Of a stretch of 55,950 bases of DNA, positions 15,580 through 24,187 are shown piece by piece. Source of the DNA: Ruminococcaceae bacterium UBA6845. Lineage in GTDB: Bacteria > Bacillota > Clostridia > Oscillospirales > Acutalibacteraceae. The stretch spans positions 1-55,950 of the forward strand of contig DKDP01000040.1 in NCBI GenBank assembly GCA_002449395.1, in the 5' to 3' direction. Position numbers and translations under genes: made by a program. Numbering within the stretch: position 1 is the stretch's first letter; every line of letters begins with the position of its first letter. Under the pieces are notes generated by a model that was given only the letters and a program-made list of their open reading frames with translations, searched no databases and was not told the origin of the DNA.

Positions 15580-17187
15580 TCAAAACTGCATATATATGAA
15601 ATCGGCAGGAGTTGTTCCCGGTCCGTAATAGCCGAAAACAGCTACCGAAACAATCATCAGAATATAGACAACCCATTGAAGCGCCGTGTTTTTCTTTGCA
15701 AGAAGAGTTCTGACATTTTCCTTTTTCGTCTCCCGGACAAGTGAAACGGCAAATATTATCAGACAGCCTGCCAAAATCACAATATAATCATATTGCGTTA
15801 TTCCGCTTTTCTTAAGGCAGATAAATTCCGCTATGTCGCTTATGCGGAAATCGGTTACGGATCTGTAAATCATCTTCAGCGCCTGTCGGCAGCTCAGGGC
15901 AACGTCGAAATAGTAGCCGATGAGCACAACGATGAACGTCCTCACCATACAGAAAACGGAATAGAAAAAGTTTTCACGGTTGATGTGCAGCTTTTCGACG
16001 AGCTTATCCGTAAGCGGCTTGAGCATACTCGAGATCATTATCACAACGCCGTTCCACAGACCGAAAGCGACATATTTCAGCTCCGCACCGTGCCAGATTC
16101 CGATAACGACAAAGGTTATAAGCGACGCCAAAGCGGTCGGGAAAACCTTGCCGAGATATTTCAATCCGTGCTTTTTCATACTCTTTGCCATTTTCAGAAA
16201 CGGCTTTGAAATCGAGATCGGATAGAAAAGATAGTTTCTCAGCCAATCTCCGAGGCTGACGTGCCACCTGTGCCAATACTCGGTGAGAGTTTTCGAGAAA
16301 TACGGACGTTTGAAGTTTTCCGCCATCTTTATTCCCATTATCTCGGCGATTCCACGGCAGATGTCGATTCCTCCCGAGAAGTCGGCATAGAGCTGTGCGG
16401 CGTAGAGAATAACCGTCAGCAGGATGTATGTTCCCGAATACGAGTTGCTGTGTTCCGCAACGAGCCGGATAACCTTTACGGCTCTGTCGGCGATCAGGAG
16501 CTTTTTGAACACGCCCCAGATGATCAGCAAAGCGCCGCTTTTAAAGTTCTCATAGCTGAATTTTCTCGGCTCATAGAGCTGATGCGCAAGGTCGGAGTAA
16601 ATTCCGATCGGTCCCTGAATAATCTGCGGAAAGAACGAGACAAAAAGCGCCAGCTTTCCGAAATTCTTTTCCGCCCCGACCTTTCCACGGTACACGTCGA
16701 TTATGTAGCCCATACTCTGGAAGGTGTAAAAAGAAATGCCAAGCGGAATTATTATATTAAACCTCGGCTCGGTATAATGCCAGCCGACCGCTCCGAGCAA
16801 AAAATGAATCTTGTAAGCGCAGAACGAAAAATATTTCACAAAGGCGAGTAAGCCGAAATTTATAAAAAGAATGAGGGCAAGAACAGCCCTCATTTTTCTC
16901 TTGGTCTTTTCCTTAAGCTGTTTTTTCTCTTCCCTTTGAAGAACGTCCCTATTCTCTTTCAAAAATGCTTTATGCTTCTGCGATATTCGGTCAATCAGCA
17001 CGGCGCCCGTGTATGTCGTCACGATCGTGACAAGCATATAGATCACGTACTTGTTGCAGTTCAGCGTGTAATAAACAGCGCTTGCCGCCAACAGCACCGC
17101 CCACTGATATTTTTTCACGGGGAAAAGATAGTACAGCAGAACGGTAACCGCCGCAAAAGCAAAAAATTCAATTGAAATCAATCCCAT
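15580..17187 (-). CDS. MBOAT O-acyltransferase, DltB-like (second pair)
   Basis: This 535-residue polytopic membrane protein is a membrane-bound O-acyltransferase. The family signatures are present: YWHRWHVSLGDWLRNYLFYP in the central part, and the catalytic histidine in VIGIWHGAELKYVAFG. Several hydrophobic helices precede them, with a basic loop near residues 70-95. DltB-type MBOATs take an acyl group from a carrier protein at the inner face and pass it outward. Here a carrier protein, adenylation enzyme and decarboxylase are encoded directly upstream. The start has an AGAGGAAA site. Length is longer than classical DltB and closer to alginate-type AlgI. Confidence 0.88.
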   Translation of the reverse strand: MGLISIEFFAFAAVTVLLYYLFPVKKYQWAVLLAASAVYYTLNCNKYVIYMLVTIVTTYTGAVLIDRISQKHKAFLKENRDVLQREEKKQLKEKTKRKMRAVLALILFINFGLLAFVKYFSFCAYKIHFLLGAVGWHYTEPRFNIIIPLGISFYTFQSMGYIIDVYRGKVGAEKNFGKLALFVSFFPQIIQGPIGIYSDLAHQLYEPRKFSYENFKSGALLIIWGVFKKLLIADRAVKVIRLVAEHSNSYSGTYILLTVILYAAQLYADFSGGIDICRGIAEIMGIKMAENFKRPYFSKTLTEYWHRWHVSLGDWLRNYLFYPISISKPFLKMAKSMKKHGLKYLGKVFPTALASLITFVVIGIWHGAELKYVAFGLWNGVVIMISSMLKPLTDKLVEKLHINRENFFYSVFCMVRTFIVVLIGYYFDVALSCRQALKMIYRSVTDFRISDIAEFICLKKSGITQYDYIVILAGCLIIFAVSLVRETKKENVRTLLAKKNTALQWVVYILMIVSVAVFGYYGPGTTPADFIYMQF

Positions 17188-17201
17188 TTTATTTCCTCTG
17201 A

Positions 17202-18362
17202 TCAGTAATTAAGTTTATAGGTATCGAAGAAATCACGCATAAGTCTGACGCCGTTCTTCTCCGACGAGAGCAGAATCCTCGGCATTGTGCGTGACAGGAA
17301 CAGCACCGTTCCCTCGGTTATTGTGTATGCGCCGCACCTGCCGAAAGCGAGAACGTCTCCGAGCTTCAGCTCGGGCAAAGGAACCTTGCGCACAAGCAGG
17401 TCGGCAGTCGTGCAGAGACTTCCGCAGAGCGTGTACGGATGATCGTAATCCCCGTCCCCCGTCAGAAGAGTGATCGGCGGAACCTGCATCGCCATCGTCT
17501 GTCCGTAATATTTAAGGTGGTTTATTCCTCCGTCGCAGATCACATAGCTCGTTCCGAGGTTGTTCTTGATGTCCGCAACGGATGTGAGATACGTTCCGCA
17601 GGATGAGGCAAGGAATCTGCCCATCTCAACGGTAAGCGGACGCTTTTTATTAAATCTTTGCAGAAGCTCGCCGACCTCACGGAGCGTTTCGGCGTCCTTT
17701 TCCTCATAGGGCGGGACAAAATAATCGGCAGCCATACCGGGACCGTACTCAATGTGCGACGGGACATATCCCTGCTCACGCTCAAGGGAGTCGATAAATC
17801 CCATAAATGCGCAGAGATCCTTTTCGATAACGCCGACATTCTTTTTCTGCGTTCCCGAGTAATAGTGAAGTCCGATTATTTCAACCGAGCCGAAATAGTC
17901 CCTCTTTGCGATTATATCCGCAATTTCGGCGGGATCCATTCCGAACTGATTGCCGCTCGTCAGGCGGAGAATGAGCCTTGCCCTTTTTCCCTTTTCGCCG
18001 CAGACTCTGTTGATAAGCTCAACGTGCAGGCGGCTCTCGGCGGTCAGTATCGCCGCACCGTAATCCACGGCGCATCCGATATCCTCGGCGCCCTTGTTGA
18101 CGCCCGAATAGATTATCTTCCCGGGATCGACCTTAAGCGCACGGCATATCTCCAGCTCTCCCGGACTGCAAACCTCCACATATCCGACCGACTCGGGAAG
18201 CTCGTAAAGCAGGAACGGATTGGCTTTTATAGAATAGCAAAGCGGAATCTCGCCGAGCGCATTTTTGATTCTGTCCGCCTGATTTTTAAACTCATCGGCG
18301 TCGAAAACGAATGTCGGCGTACCGTATTCCCTTGCGATTTTCAGAAGTGATTCGTTATTCAT
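17202..18362 (-). CDS. Fold-type III PLP decarboxylase (LysA/BtrK-like) in a Dlt-like operon
   Basis: This 386-residue protein has the alanine-racemase-like barrel plus C-terminal domain of diaminopimelate/ornithine-type decarboxylases. The PLP lysine lies in CYSIKANP (Lys46), GLHYYSGTQ carries the conserved histidine, and EMGRFLASS replaces the usual EPGR. CGSLCTTADLL has the active-site cysteine, and FGRCGAYT the PLP-contacting tyrosine. Its gene follows the carrier-protein gene by 2 bases, so it is unlikely to be the housekeeping lysine enzyme. A fitting precedent is BtrK, which decarboxylates glutamate bound to a carrier protein in butirosin biosynthesis. Here it could produce an amino-acyl group such as 4-aminobutyryl on the carrier, or make the free amino acid beforehand. 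Confidence 0.85.
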   Translation of the reverse strand: MNNESLLKIAREYGTPTFVFDADEFKNQADRIKNALGEIPLCYSIKANPFLLYELPESVGYVEVCSPGELEICRALKVDPGKIIYSGVNKGAEDIGCAVDYGAAILTAESRLHVELINRVCGEKGKRARLILRLTSGNQFGMDPAEIADIIAKRDYFGSVEIIGLHYYSGTQKKNVGVIEKDLCAFMGFIDSLEREQGYVPSHIEYGPGMAADYFVPPYEEKDAETLREVGELLQRFNKKRPLTVEMGRFLASSCGTYLTSVADIKNNLGTSYVICDGGINHLKYYGQTMAMQVPPITLLTGDGDYDHPYTLCGSLCTTADLLVRKVPLPELKLGDVLAFGRCGAYTITEGTVLFLSRTMPRILLSSEKNGVRLMRDFFDTYKLNY

Positions 18363-18364
18363 AA

Positions 18365-18595
18365 TTATTCGTCTCGGAGCTTTTCGATAAGCTCCATCAT
18401 TCCCTCTATTGAATTAAAGTTATCGGGTACAAGATCCTCAACGTGAAGCTCGATATCAAAGGCGTCGCTGAGCTCACCGACGAGCGCAACAATATCAAAG
18501 GATTCGAGAATACCGTCGGTAATAAGCTGCTTTTCGTTTTCAAAGTCTACATCGGGTCTGAGCTCCTCAAGGATCTCCATAAGCTGTTCTTTCAT
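18365..18595 (-). CDS. Acyl/aminoacyl carrier protein (DltC-like)
   Basis: This 76-residue acidic protein is a carrier protein of DltC size. Helix II carries the phosphopantetheine site in GILESFDIV (Ser32). It is encoded between the adenylation enzyme and the PLP decarboxylase, with a GGAGG ribosome site. It should be loaded by the adenylation enzyme and hand its cargo to the MBOAT proteins at the membrane. The motif ESFD replaces the DS(L/M) of fatty-acid carriers, which is common in standalone peptidyl carriers. Confidence 0.88.
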   Translation of the reverse strand: MKEQLMEILEELRPDVDFENEKQLITDGILESFDIVALVGELSDAFDIELHVEDLVPDNFNSIEGMMELIEKLRDE

Positions 18596-18640
18596 AATCT
18601 TTTCCTCCGTTTATTTTGTAAAAAATTTTTCGGGCAATAC

Positions 18641-20152
18641 TCAATTATTCGTCATTGCCTTTAGTGTATTCATATCAATTTTGCTGTTCGGCAATCTCGG
18701 TATTTCCTCGATTTTCGTCATCTTTCTCGGCACCATAAAGCCGGGAAGATATTTTCTGAGCTCAACGGCGATCTCCCTGACCGTCGCCTCGCCCGTATAG
18801 AAAAGCCATATGACTTCCTTTTCCTTGTTATATACGACGGCGCACTCCTTTACTCCGTCCACCCTGCCTGCGGCAAGCTCGACCTCATCCAGCTCAACCC
18901 TGTGACCGAGGTGCTTGATCTGCCTGTCCTTTCTTCCGTGGAACTCGAGCACTCCGTCCTCACGCATAACGCCGATATCGCCCGTCTTGTAGATAAGCTC
19001 GTCATAGGATTTGTTGAGCGGATTTTGAATGAACGACGCCGCCGTTCTCTCGGGGTCGTTATAATATCCGAGCGCAAGAATCGGGCCGCTGACGCAGATC
19101 TCGCCCTCTTCCCCCTGCTTTGTCGGCGTGTCATCCTCATTGAGCAGGAAAACGTTATAGTTCCTGTACGGCAAGCCGATCGGCAGAACCGTTGAATCCT
19201 CAACCCTTTCCGTTACCTCATAGTAGGTGCAGGATGCGGTCGCCTCCGTGGGGCCGTACTGATTGACAAAAAGTGTGTCGGGCAGATTCTCCTGCCACTC
19301 CTTAAGGCACTTGCCCGGCATTACCGAACCCGAGAAGCAGACCTTTTTAAGGTACTCGGGCTTGCCGTGTTCAAAGGCTCCGAGAGATGTCGGAACAGTC
19401 AAAGCGGAAACGCTCCAGCCAACCGACGTGATCTTCTCAAGATTCATAAAGTCAAACAGCTTTGCGGGCGAAGAGAAGCAAACCTTTGGAATTATAACCG
19501 TTGAAGCGCCGCAAAGAAGCGGAATATAAATGTCACGGATCGCCGCAATGTAGTCAAGCGGCGACTGGTTTCCGAGAATGTCGCTCTCGTCGATTTTCAT
19601 CACCGAGGTGTACGCCTCGATATAACACATCAGCGAATGATGCGATGTAATTACACCTTTCGGTCTGCCCGTCGATCCCGAAGTAAAAATTATATAGAGC
19701 GGATCGTTCTCGTTCGCAAACCTGCGGACATACGAAAGTTTTTCTGTATCTGCGGCGTGCTCGGCGGCGTCCTCGATCACAACGACGCTGTCGCCGTCAA
19801 AGCCGAGACCTCTGACAAAATCATAATTATCCCTGTCGGTAAGAATCAGCGACGGGGCGAGAGTTTCCAGTATGCTGTCGATCCTCGCCCTCGGGAGCTT
19901 GCTGTCGATCGGTGCGTAGCTGCATCCGCTGTATACAACGCCGAGAAAAGCGGCGACCGTCATAATATGTCTGCCCGAGAAAACGGCAACGGGCTGTCTG
20001 TACACTCCCTTTTCGCACAGAGCTGTTCCTATGCTTTGGGCATAGGACTTCACCTCGCCGAATGTCAGCGATCCGTTCTCGTCGGAAAACGCCGTCTTAT
20101 CGGCAAGTTTTTCTGCTGTTCTTTCAAGCCATTCAAGCACATTAATATCCAT
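18641..20152 (-). CDS. DltA-like adenylation enzyme with altered substrate pocket
   Basis: This 503-residue protein is an AMP-forming amino-acid ligase of the size of DltA. The P-loop FTSGSTGRPKG (157-166), the NQYGPTEAT motif, YKTGD, GRKDRQIKHLGHRVE and the C-terminal catalytic lysine in NSKID are all present. The substrate pocket differs from DltA. The segment NQSPLDYIAAIRDIY aligns without gaps to DltA's NQAPFSFDLSVMDLY and puts Ile202 where DltA and amino-acid-activating NRPS domains have the Asp that binds the alpha-amine. The D-Ala-contacting cysteine region (FCGEVLP in DltA) reads FSGSVMP. The substrate is therefore probably not D-alanine. Its own promoter lies upstream at 20184-20212. 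Confidence 0.87.
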   Translation of the reverse strand: MDINVLEWLERTAEKLADKTAFSDENGSLTFGEVKSYAQSIGTALCEKGVYRQPVAVFSGRHIMTVAAFLGVVYSGCSYAPIDSKLPRARIDSILETLAPSLILTDRDNYDFVRGLGFDGDSVVVIEDAAEHAADTEKLSYVRRFANENDPLYIIFTSGSTGRPKGVITSHHSLMCYIEAYTSVMKIDESDILGNQSPLDYIAAIRDIYIPLLCGASTVIIPKVCFSSPAKLFDFMNLEKITSVGWSVSALTVPTSLGAFEHGKPEYLKKVCFSGSVMPGKCLKEWQENLPDTLFVNQYGPTEATASCTYYEVTERVEDSTVLPIGLPYRNYNVFLLNEDDTPTKQGEEGEICVSGPILALGYYNDPERTAASFIQNPLNKSYDELIYKTGDIGVMREDGVLEFHGRKDRQIKHLGHRVELDEVELAAGRVDGVKECAVVYNKEKEVIWLFYTGEATVREIAVELRKYLPGFMVPRKMTKIEEIPRLPNSKIDMNTLKAMTNN

Positions 20153-20183
20153 AATACATATCCTTACTCATTGCTGTTTTAAT

Positions 20184-20212
20184 ATAATACCATATATTTC
20201 TTTTTTAGACAA
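20184..20212 (-). promoter_or_regulatory. Internal promoter before the adenylation-enzyme gene
   Basis: On the minus strand, TTGTCT (20207-20212), 17 bases, and TATTAT (20184-20189). It lies in the 112-base gap between the SGNH gene and the adenylation gene and would drive the last five genes separately. Confidence 0.6.
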
Positions 20213-20264
20213 GCACAAATCATATATAACACGAATGAAAGACCGCAAAAATTGCAAAAGATCT

Positions 20265-21227
20265 TTAAACCGCCGAATCTCCCGCCGAGGCATAGAAATC
20301 TGCGGCAAAGCGGTTCCATTCGGCATACTCGGGATCGTTCTTCTTGTTTTCAAAAAGTCCGCTCGCCTCAAAATATTTTCCCATATATGACGTTGCCTTG
20401 ACCGCTCCGTAATAGTTGAGATGATCCCCCTTGTCCCTTGTCTCGTTTTTCCAGTCGATCGGAATTTCCTTTCGCAGGGTGTTCATATCCACATACTCTA
20501 TTCCGAGATTGTCCGAAAGCTCCGCAATCGCATTGTGCTTGGCATAGTTCCAGTTCTTCGTGCTCGGCACGCTCACAAGCACAAGCTCGGCGCCGTTCTT
20601 TCTGCAATAGTCCCTGATCTTTTTAACATACTTGACGTTATCGGTCGGGATCGTCTCCTTTTCGTCAGTCGGGGTCATATAGCCCTGAGTTGAGGCGGCG
20701 TTGACGATCGTGTTGAAAAGGTAGCCCTTACTGCGCTCGTCATAGATTTTGTTTTCATTGATCTGCCAGCTCTTCGGCTGAAGATTTTTCCAGCGGTCGT
20801 GATATTTGAATACGGAAAAAAGTCCCTCCGCCTTATTGATAAACGCCTTTGTGCTCGTGACCTCACGGAAAACCGTATTGGTTTCAAGCACAACGATCTT
20901 CGGGTCCTGCTTCTTTTCCGTCTTGGTCAAGAGCTCATACGAGTAGCTGAGCACCTGCTCCGTCGTTCCGCAGACATAGGACGTTATCCCGTGATCGTTC
21001 CATATTTTCAGCGGGATGAACGTGCTGTAACACTCGCTGTCGCCGAGGAACACAACATCAATCGTGTTCTTCCTCTCGGCGAGGACGCCGTTAGTCAGCG
21101 GATCCTCAAGTGAGTTCACTCCCGCACGCTTGCTCGGCTTCATAATCGCCGACGCCGTCATCAGCAGTGCGGCAAGTATCGACAGGAAGAGGACGCTGGA
21201 TATTATATTTCTGAAAACCTTTTTCAT
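20265..21227 (-). CDS. SGNH-hydrolase/DltD-like protein (first pair)
   Basis: This 320-residue protein has an N-terminal membrane helix (ISSVLFLSILAALLMTASAI) and an extracellular SGNH-like domain. The nucleophile block is VFLGDSECYS, close to the canonical GDS, and the C-terminal block is RDKGDHLNYYG with the catalytic histidine candidate. It pairs with the MBOAT gene upstream (17-base gap, AGAGGAAT site). It should act as the outer-face partner that transfers a group onto a surface polymer. It is only loosely similar to the other SGNH protein of the operon (14457-15569). Confidence 0.8.
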   Translation of the reverse strand: MKKVFRNIISSVLFLSILAALLMTASAIMKPSKRAGVNSLEDPLTNGVLAERKNTIDVVFLGDSECYSTFIPLKIWNDHGITSYVCGTTEQVLSYSYELLTKTEKKQDPKIVVLETNTVFREVTSTKAFINKAEGLFSVFKYHDRWKNLQPKSWQINENKIYDERSKGYLFNTIVNAASTQGYMTPTDEKETIPTDNVKYVKKIRDYCRKNGAELVLVSVPSTKNWNYAKHNAIAELSDNLGIEYVDMNTLRKEIPIDWKNETRDKGDHLNYYGAVKATSYMGKYFEASGLFENKKNDPEYAEWNRFAADFYASAGDSAV

Positions 21228-21244
21228 AAGACATTCCTCTGAAA

Positions 21245-22879
21245 TCAGAAATTCGCATAGATCGGATCAACCGACATATATCCGACGCCGTATGCGCCGA
21301 AAATTACAAGATACATTATCATCGCATAGATCACGCACCAGCGCAGAACGACGTTCTTCTTTTTCAGCTCCGCTCTGACGCAATAGCCTTTTTCGTTGAT
21401 CACGCTGATAACAAAAACAATAACCACCGTCACGCCGACGATCAGAAGATCGGCATAGTCGACGCCGAGCCTTTTGAAAAGTCCGCCGCCGAAATCGGCG
21501 AAGCTGAAGTCCGTAACCATTTTTCGGAACATATTCATTCCGGCTCTCAGTCCGTTTGCACGGAAGAAAAGCTCACCGATAACAACCAAAATGTCGGTTC
21601 GTATGATCTGCATTGCCGCATACGGCTTTGACTTTGTATTCGTTTTAAGACGTCCGTTGACGCCGTTGATAAGCGGAGTGAGAATTTTGCCGATCAGTAT
21701 AAGTGCAAAATGATACATTCCGAAGAAGATATAGCTCCACGCCGCACCGTGCCACAGTCCGTTAGTGAGCCACACGCAGAAGAGCGCCAAGCTCACCGCA
21801 ATCAGCGGTCCGAAATGGTTGCCGAGCTTTTTCCTTGCCGATTTTGTGAGCTTCTGCATCGGCTTTGCCATTGTGATCGGATAGAAAATGTAATCCTTAA
21901 GCCATTCGCCGAGCGTAACGTGCCACCTTTTCCAGAACTCGGTAATCGTCCTCGAAAAGAACGGGCGGCGGAAATTCTCGGGCAGATCAATGCCGAATAT
22001 CTGCGCCGTGCCGATCACCGCATCCATCGAGCCGGAGAACTCCATATAAAGCTGAACGGTGTAGCAAACTGCACCCAGTGCGATCACACCGCCACGGTAC
22101 TGCGTGTAGTCCGTGAAAACGTTGTTGATCAGCGAGTTGAGACGGTCAGCGACGACGATCTTTTTCAGCATTCCGTAAAGGATGCGCTGTAATCCGAGCG
22201 TAAGGTTGCCGAATTTTATGCCCTCCGCTTTCCATATTCCGTCGGCAGTCTGCGAGTAGCGGCAGATCGGTCCCTCGACGATCTGAGGGAAGAACGCCAT
22301 CCAAAGGAAAATCCTCAGGAAGTTGCGATCCGCATCGACAGTGTTCCTGTAAACATCGACAAGATACGACACCGCCTGCAATGTGAAGAATGATATTCCG
22401 ATCGGCATTATGAACCTCGGTATCGAAATCCGAGCGCCGACATTCATCATCTCAAGAAGTGAATTGATATTGCCTGCCGCAAATGCGGAATATTTAATCA
22501 CAAGCAGCCCGCCGATATGAATCAGCACCGCAAGGGCGAGGACAAGACGTGACTTTTTCTTATATATACTTTTTATTTTCTTCTTTTCTTCACGCTCGGC
22601 GCCCTTTAGCGCATCGCTCTTTTGATCGTTGAGCCTTTTGAGCCAAAGCCCGAATCCGTAGACGGAAACCGCCGACATTATCAGGTACAGAATCAGCTTG
22701 CCGCTTACAATCCAATAAAAGATACAGCTTTCCGCCAGCAGGACATATCTCCTGATTTTCTTCGGCGCCGCCGCATAGAGGATCAGCGCCAGCGGCAGAA
22801 AAATCGCAAGATATTCCGCGCTGAAAAAGGATGTCAAAGCCGCCGAGCCCGACGGTGAAAAAAGTGAACCGACAGACAT
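21245..22879 (-). CDS. MBOAT O-acyltransferase, DltB-like (first pair)
   Basis: This 544-residue polytopic protein carries MBOAT signatures: FWKRWHVTLGEWLKDYIFYP centrally and the catalytic histidine in NGLWHGAAWSYIFFG. A basic cytoplasmic loop (about residues 85-110, rich in Lys) follows the first helices. It is the first structural gene after the two-component system and starts a pair with the SGNH gene downstream. The gap to the histidine kinase gene is 69 bases and contains an imperfect GGCAAT/ATTGCC repeat and a possible 9-codon micro-ORF. Together with the other pair it implies two surface acceptors, or two steps, for the same activated group. Confidence 0.88.
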   Translation of the reverse strand: MSVGSLFSPSGSAALTSFFSAEYLAIFLPLALILYAAAPKKIRRYVLLAESCIFYWIVSGKLILYLIMSAVSVYGFGLWLKRLNDQKSDALKGAEREEKKKIKSIYKKKSRLVLALAVLIHIGGLLVIKYSAFAAGNINSLLEMMNVGARISIPRFIMPIGISFFTLQAVSYLVDVYRNTVDADRNFLRIFLWMAFFPQIVEGPICRYSQTADGIWKAEGIKFGNLTLGLQRILYGMLKKIVVADRLNSLINNVFTDYTQYRGGVIALGAVCYTVQLYMEFSGSMDAVIGTAQIFGIDLPENFRRPFFSRTITEFWKRWHVTLGEWLKDYIFYPITMAKPMQKLTKSARKKLGNHFGPLIAVSLALFCVWLTNGLWHGAAWSYIFFGMYHFALILIGKILTPLINGVNGRLKTNTKSKPYAAMQIIRTDILVVIGELFFRANGLRAGMNMFRKMVTDFSFADFGGGLFKRLGVDYADLLIVGVTVVIVFVISVINEKGYCVRAELKKKNVVLRWCVIYAMIMYLVIFGAYGVGYMSVDPIYANF

Positions 22880-22948
22880 TATTCAGTTCACCCTTTCTTT
22901 TCTGAATTTCATAAGTACATTCCTTACGGCAATTTGTTCGGTATTGCC

Positions 22949-24187
22949 TTAATTTTTTGAAATCGGCAGTCTTATTTCAAAGACCGCTCCGACCTCGTTA
23001 TATGCCTTTATACTGCCCTTGTGGAGATTGAGAATCTCCCTCGACAGCGCAAGTCCGATTCCCGTACTGCCGTTCGTGCCCGTATAGAATCGGTCGAAGA
23101 TATGCGGCAGATCCTCCTGCGCAATTCCGTTTCCGTCATCGCTGACTCTGACAACGGCTTCCTTTCCCTCCGTTGTGCAGGTGATGACGACGGTGCTGTT
23201 GCAGTGGCGTATTCCGTTCATCAACACGTTGACGAAAACTCTTGAAAGCTGAGTTTCATCGCAGTGAATCCAGACGGGATCCTCCGTGAACAGCGGAGTT
23301 ATTGTGATATTCTTCTGCTGCTGAATCGGCTCAACACAGCGCAGGCTGTCATAGAGAATCTCACGGAGATCCGAGGTTGTGAAATTAAGCGTGAGCTGAT
23401 TTGCGTCAATCTTTGAAATTGAGAGCATTCCGTCGATCATATCCGTCATCTTTTCGCTCTCGTGAATGATTATCTCCGCCGAGGACGGGATATCGACAAC
23501 GCCCTCCTGTATTCCCTCGGCATAGCCCTGTATCGCCATCAGCGGCGTTTTCAGCTCGTGAGATGAGTTCTGGAAGAACTTGCGGTTTGTCTCCTGATCC
23601 TCCTCTATCGTCCTGCCGAGCTTGTATCCGATCAGCGTCATAACCGCCATAACCGCAACAAAAATAATTGCAAAAAGCCAGTTGAGCGACCGCATATAGT
23701 TGACGAGCGGCTGAATGTTGATATACATCACCGTCGATTGATACGTTCCGTCAAGGGTAAAGGCGTCGTAGTATTTGACGAGCACATAATATCCACGGTC
23801 TGTCTGAAAGGTCTTTATATCACCGTTTTTCAGATCATTGATACTGTACTGCTTTCTTATCTCGGCTTCGTCGTTCTGCTCGGACGAATTGACCTCGGTC
23901 TTTTTATCGAGAGAGTCGGAAACGGAATAGCCCTCGTCGTAGAAATCAATGAATCTGATATTTCCGCTGAGGAATGTTCCGTAGTATTCCTCATCCTCCA
24001 TACTTTCGCTGTCGCCGTCGCTCTTTTTCACCTTATCAATATATTCCATCTCATATTCAAGGGCGTTTCTCGCCTCTTTTTCAAAATGAGACGGGACAAT
24101 CAGGTTGATTACGCCGACGAACACGGCGAATATCATCAGCACCGAAGCCCAGATTATACAGAGTATTCTCAGTTTTATATGCTTCAT
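22949..24187 (-). CDS. Sensor histidine kinase
   Basis: This 412-residue membrane kinase has two membrane helices (about 8-30 and 169-190) around an extracellular sensor of about 135 residues that is rich in acidic residues. The dimerisation/phosphoacceptor motif is NSSHELKTPLMAIQGY with His210. The ATPase boxes are VLMNGIRHC, VSDDGNGIA and TGIGLALSREI. Its ATG overlaps the stop of the response regulator gene (ATGA), so the two are made together. Position directly upstream of the Dlt-like genes suggests that it senses cell-envelope stress or cationic peptides and controls surface modification; this is inference from context. Confidence 0.93.
   Translation of the reverse strand: MKHIKLRILCIIWASVLMIFAVFVGVINLIVPSHFEKEARNALEYEMEYIDKVKKSDGDSESMEDEEYYGTFLSGNIRFIDFYDEGYSVSDSLDKKTEVNSSEQNDEAEIRKQYSINDLKNGDIKTFQTDRGYYVLVKYYDAFTLDGTYQSTVMYINIQPLVNYMRSLNWLFAIIFVAVMAVMTLIGYKLGRTIEEDQETNRKFFQNSSHELKTPLMAIQGYAEGIQEGVVDIPSSAEIIIHESEKMTDMIDGMLSISKIDANQLTLNFTTSDLREILYDSLRCVEPIQQQKNITITPLFTEDPVWIHCDETQLSRVFVNVLMNGIRHCNSTVVITCTTEGKEAVVRVSDDGNGIAQEDLPHIFDRFYTGTNGSTGIGLALSREILNLHKGSIKAYNEVGAVFEIRLPISKN

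Noticed and set aside
17202..18362. Housekeeping diaminopimelate decarboxylase lysA
   Set aside because: It is embedded between carrier-protein and MBOAT genes with almost no spacing and has a changed EPGR motif; lysine-pathway neighbours are absent. Not fully excluded.
14457..22879. Classical D-alanylation (dltABCD) operon
   Set aside because: Two MBOAT-SGNH pairs, a PLP decarboxylase, and the missing Asp in the adenylation pocket argue against simple D-Ala transfer.
22928..22956. Intrinsic terminator between kinase and MBOAT genes
   Set aside because: The GGCAAT/ATTGCC repeat has its T-run only on the plus strand, opposite to the genes around it, and the stem is short.
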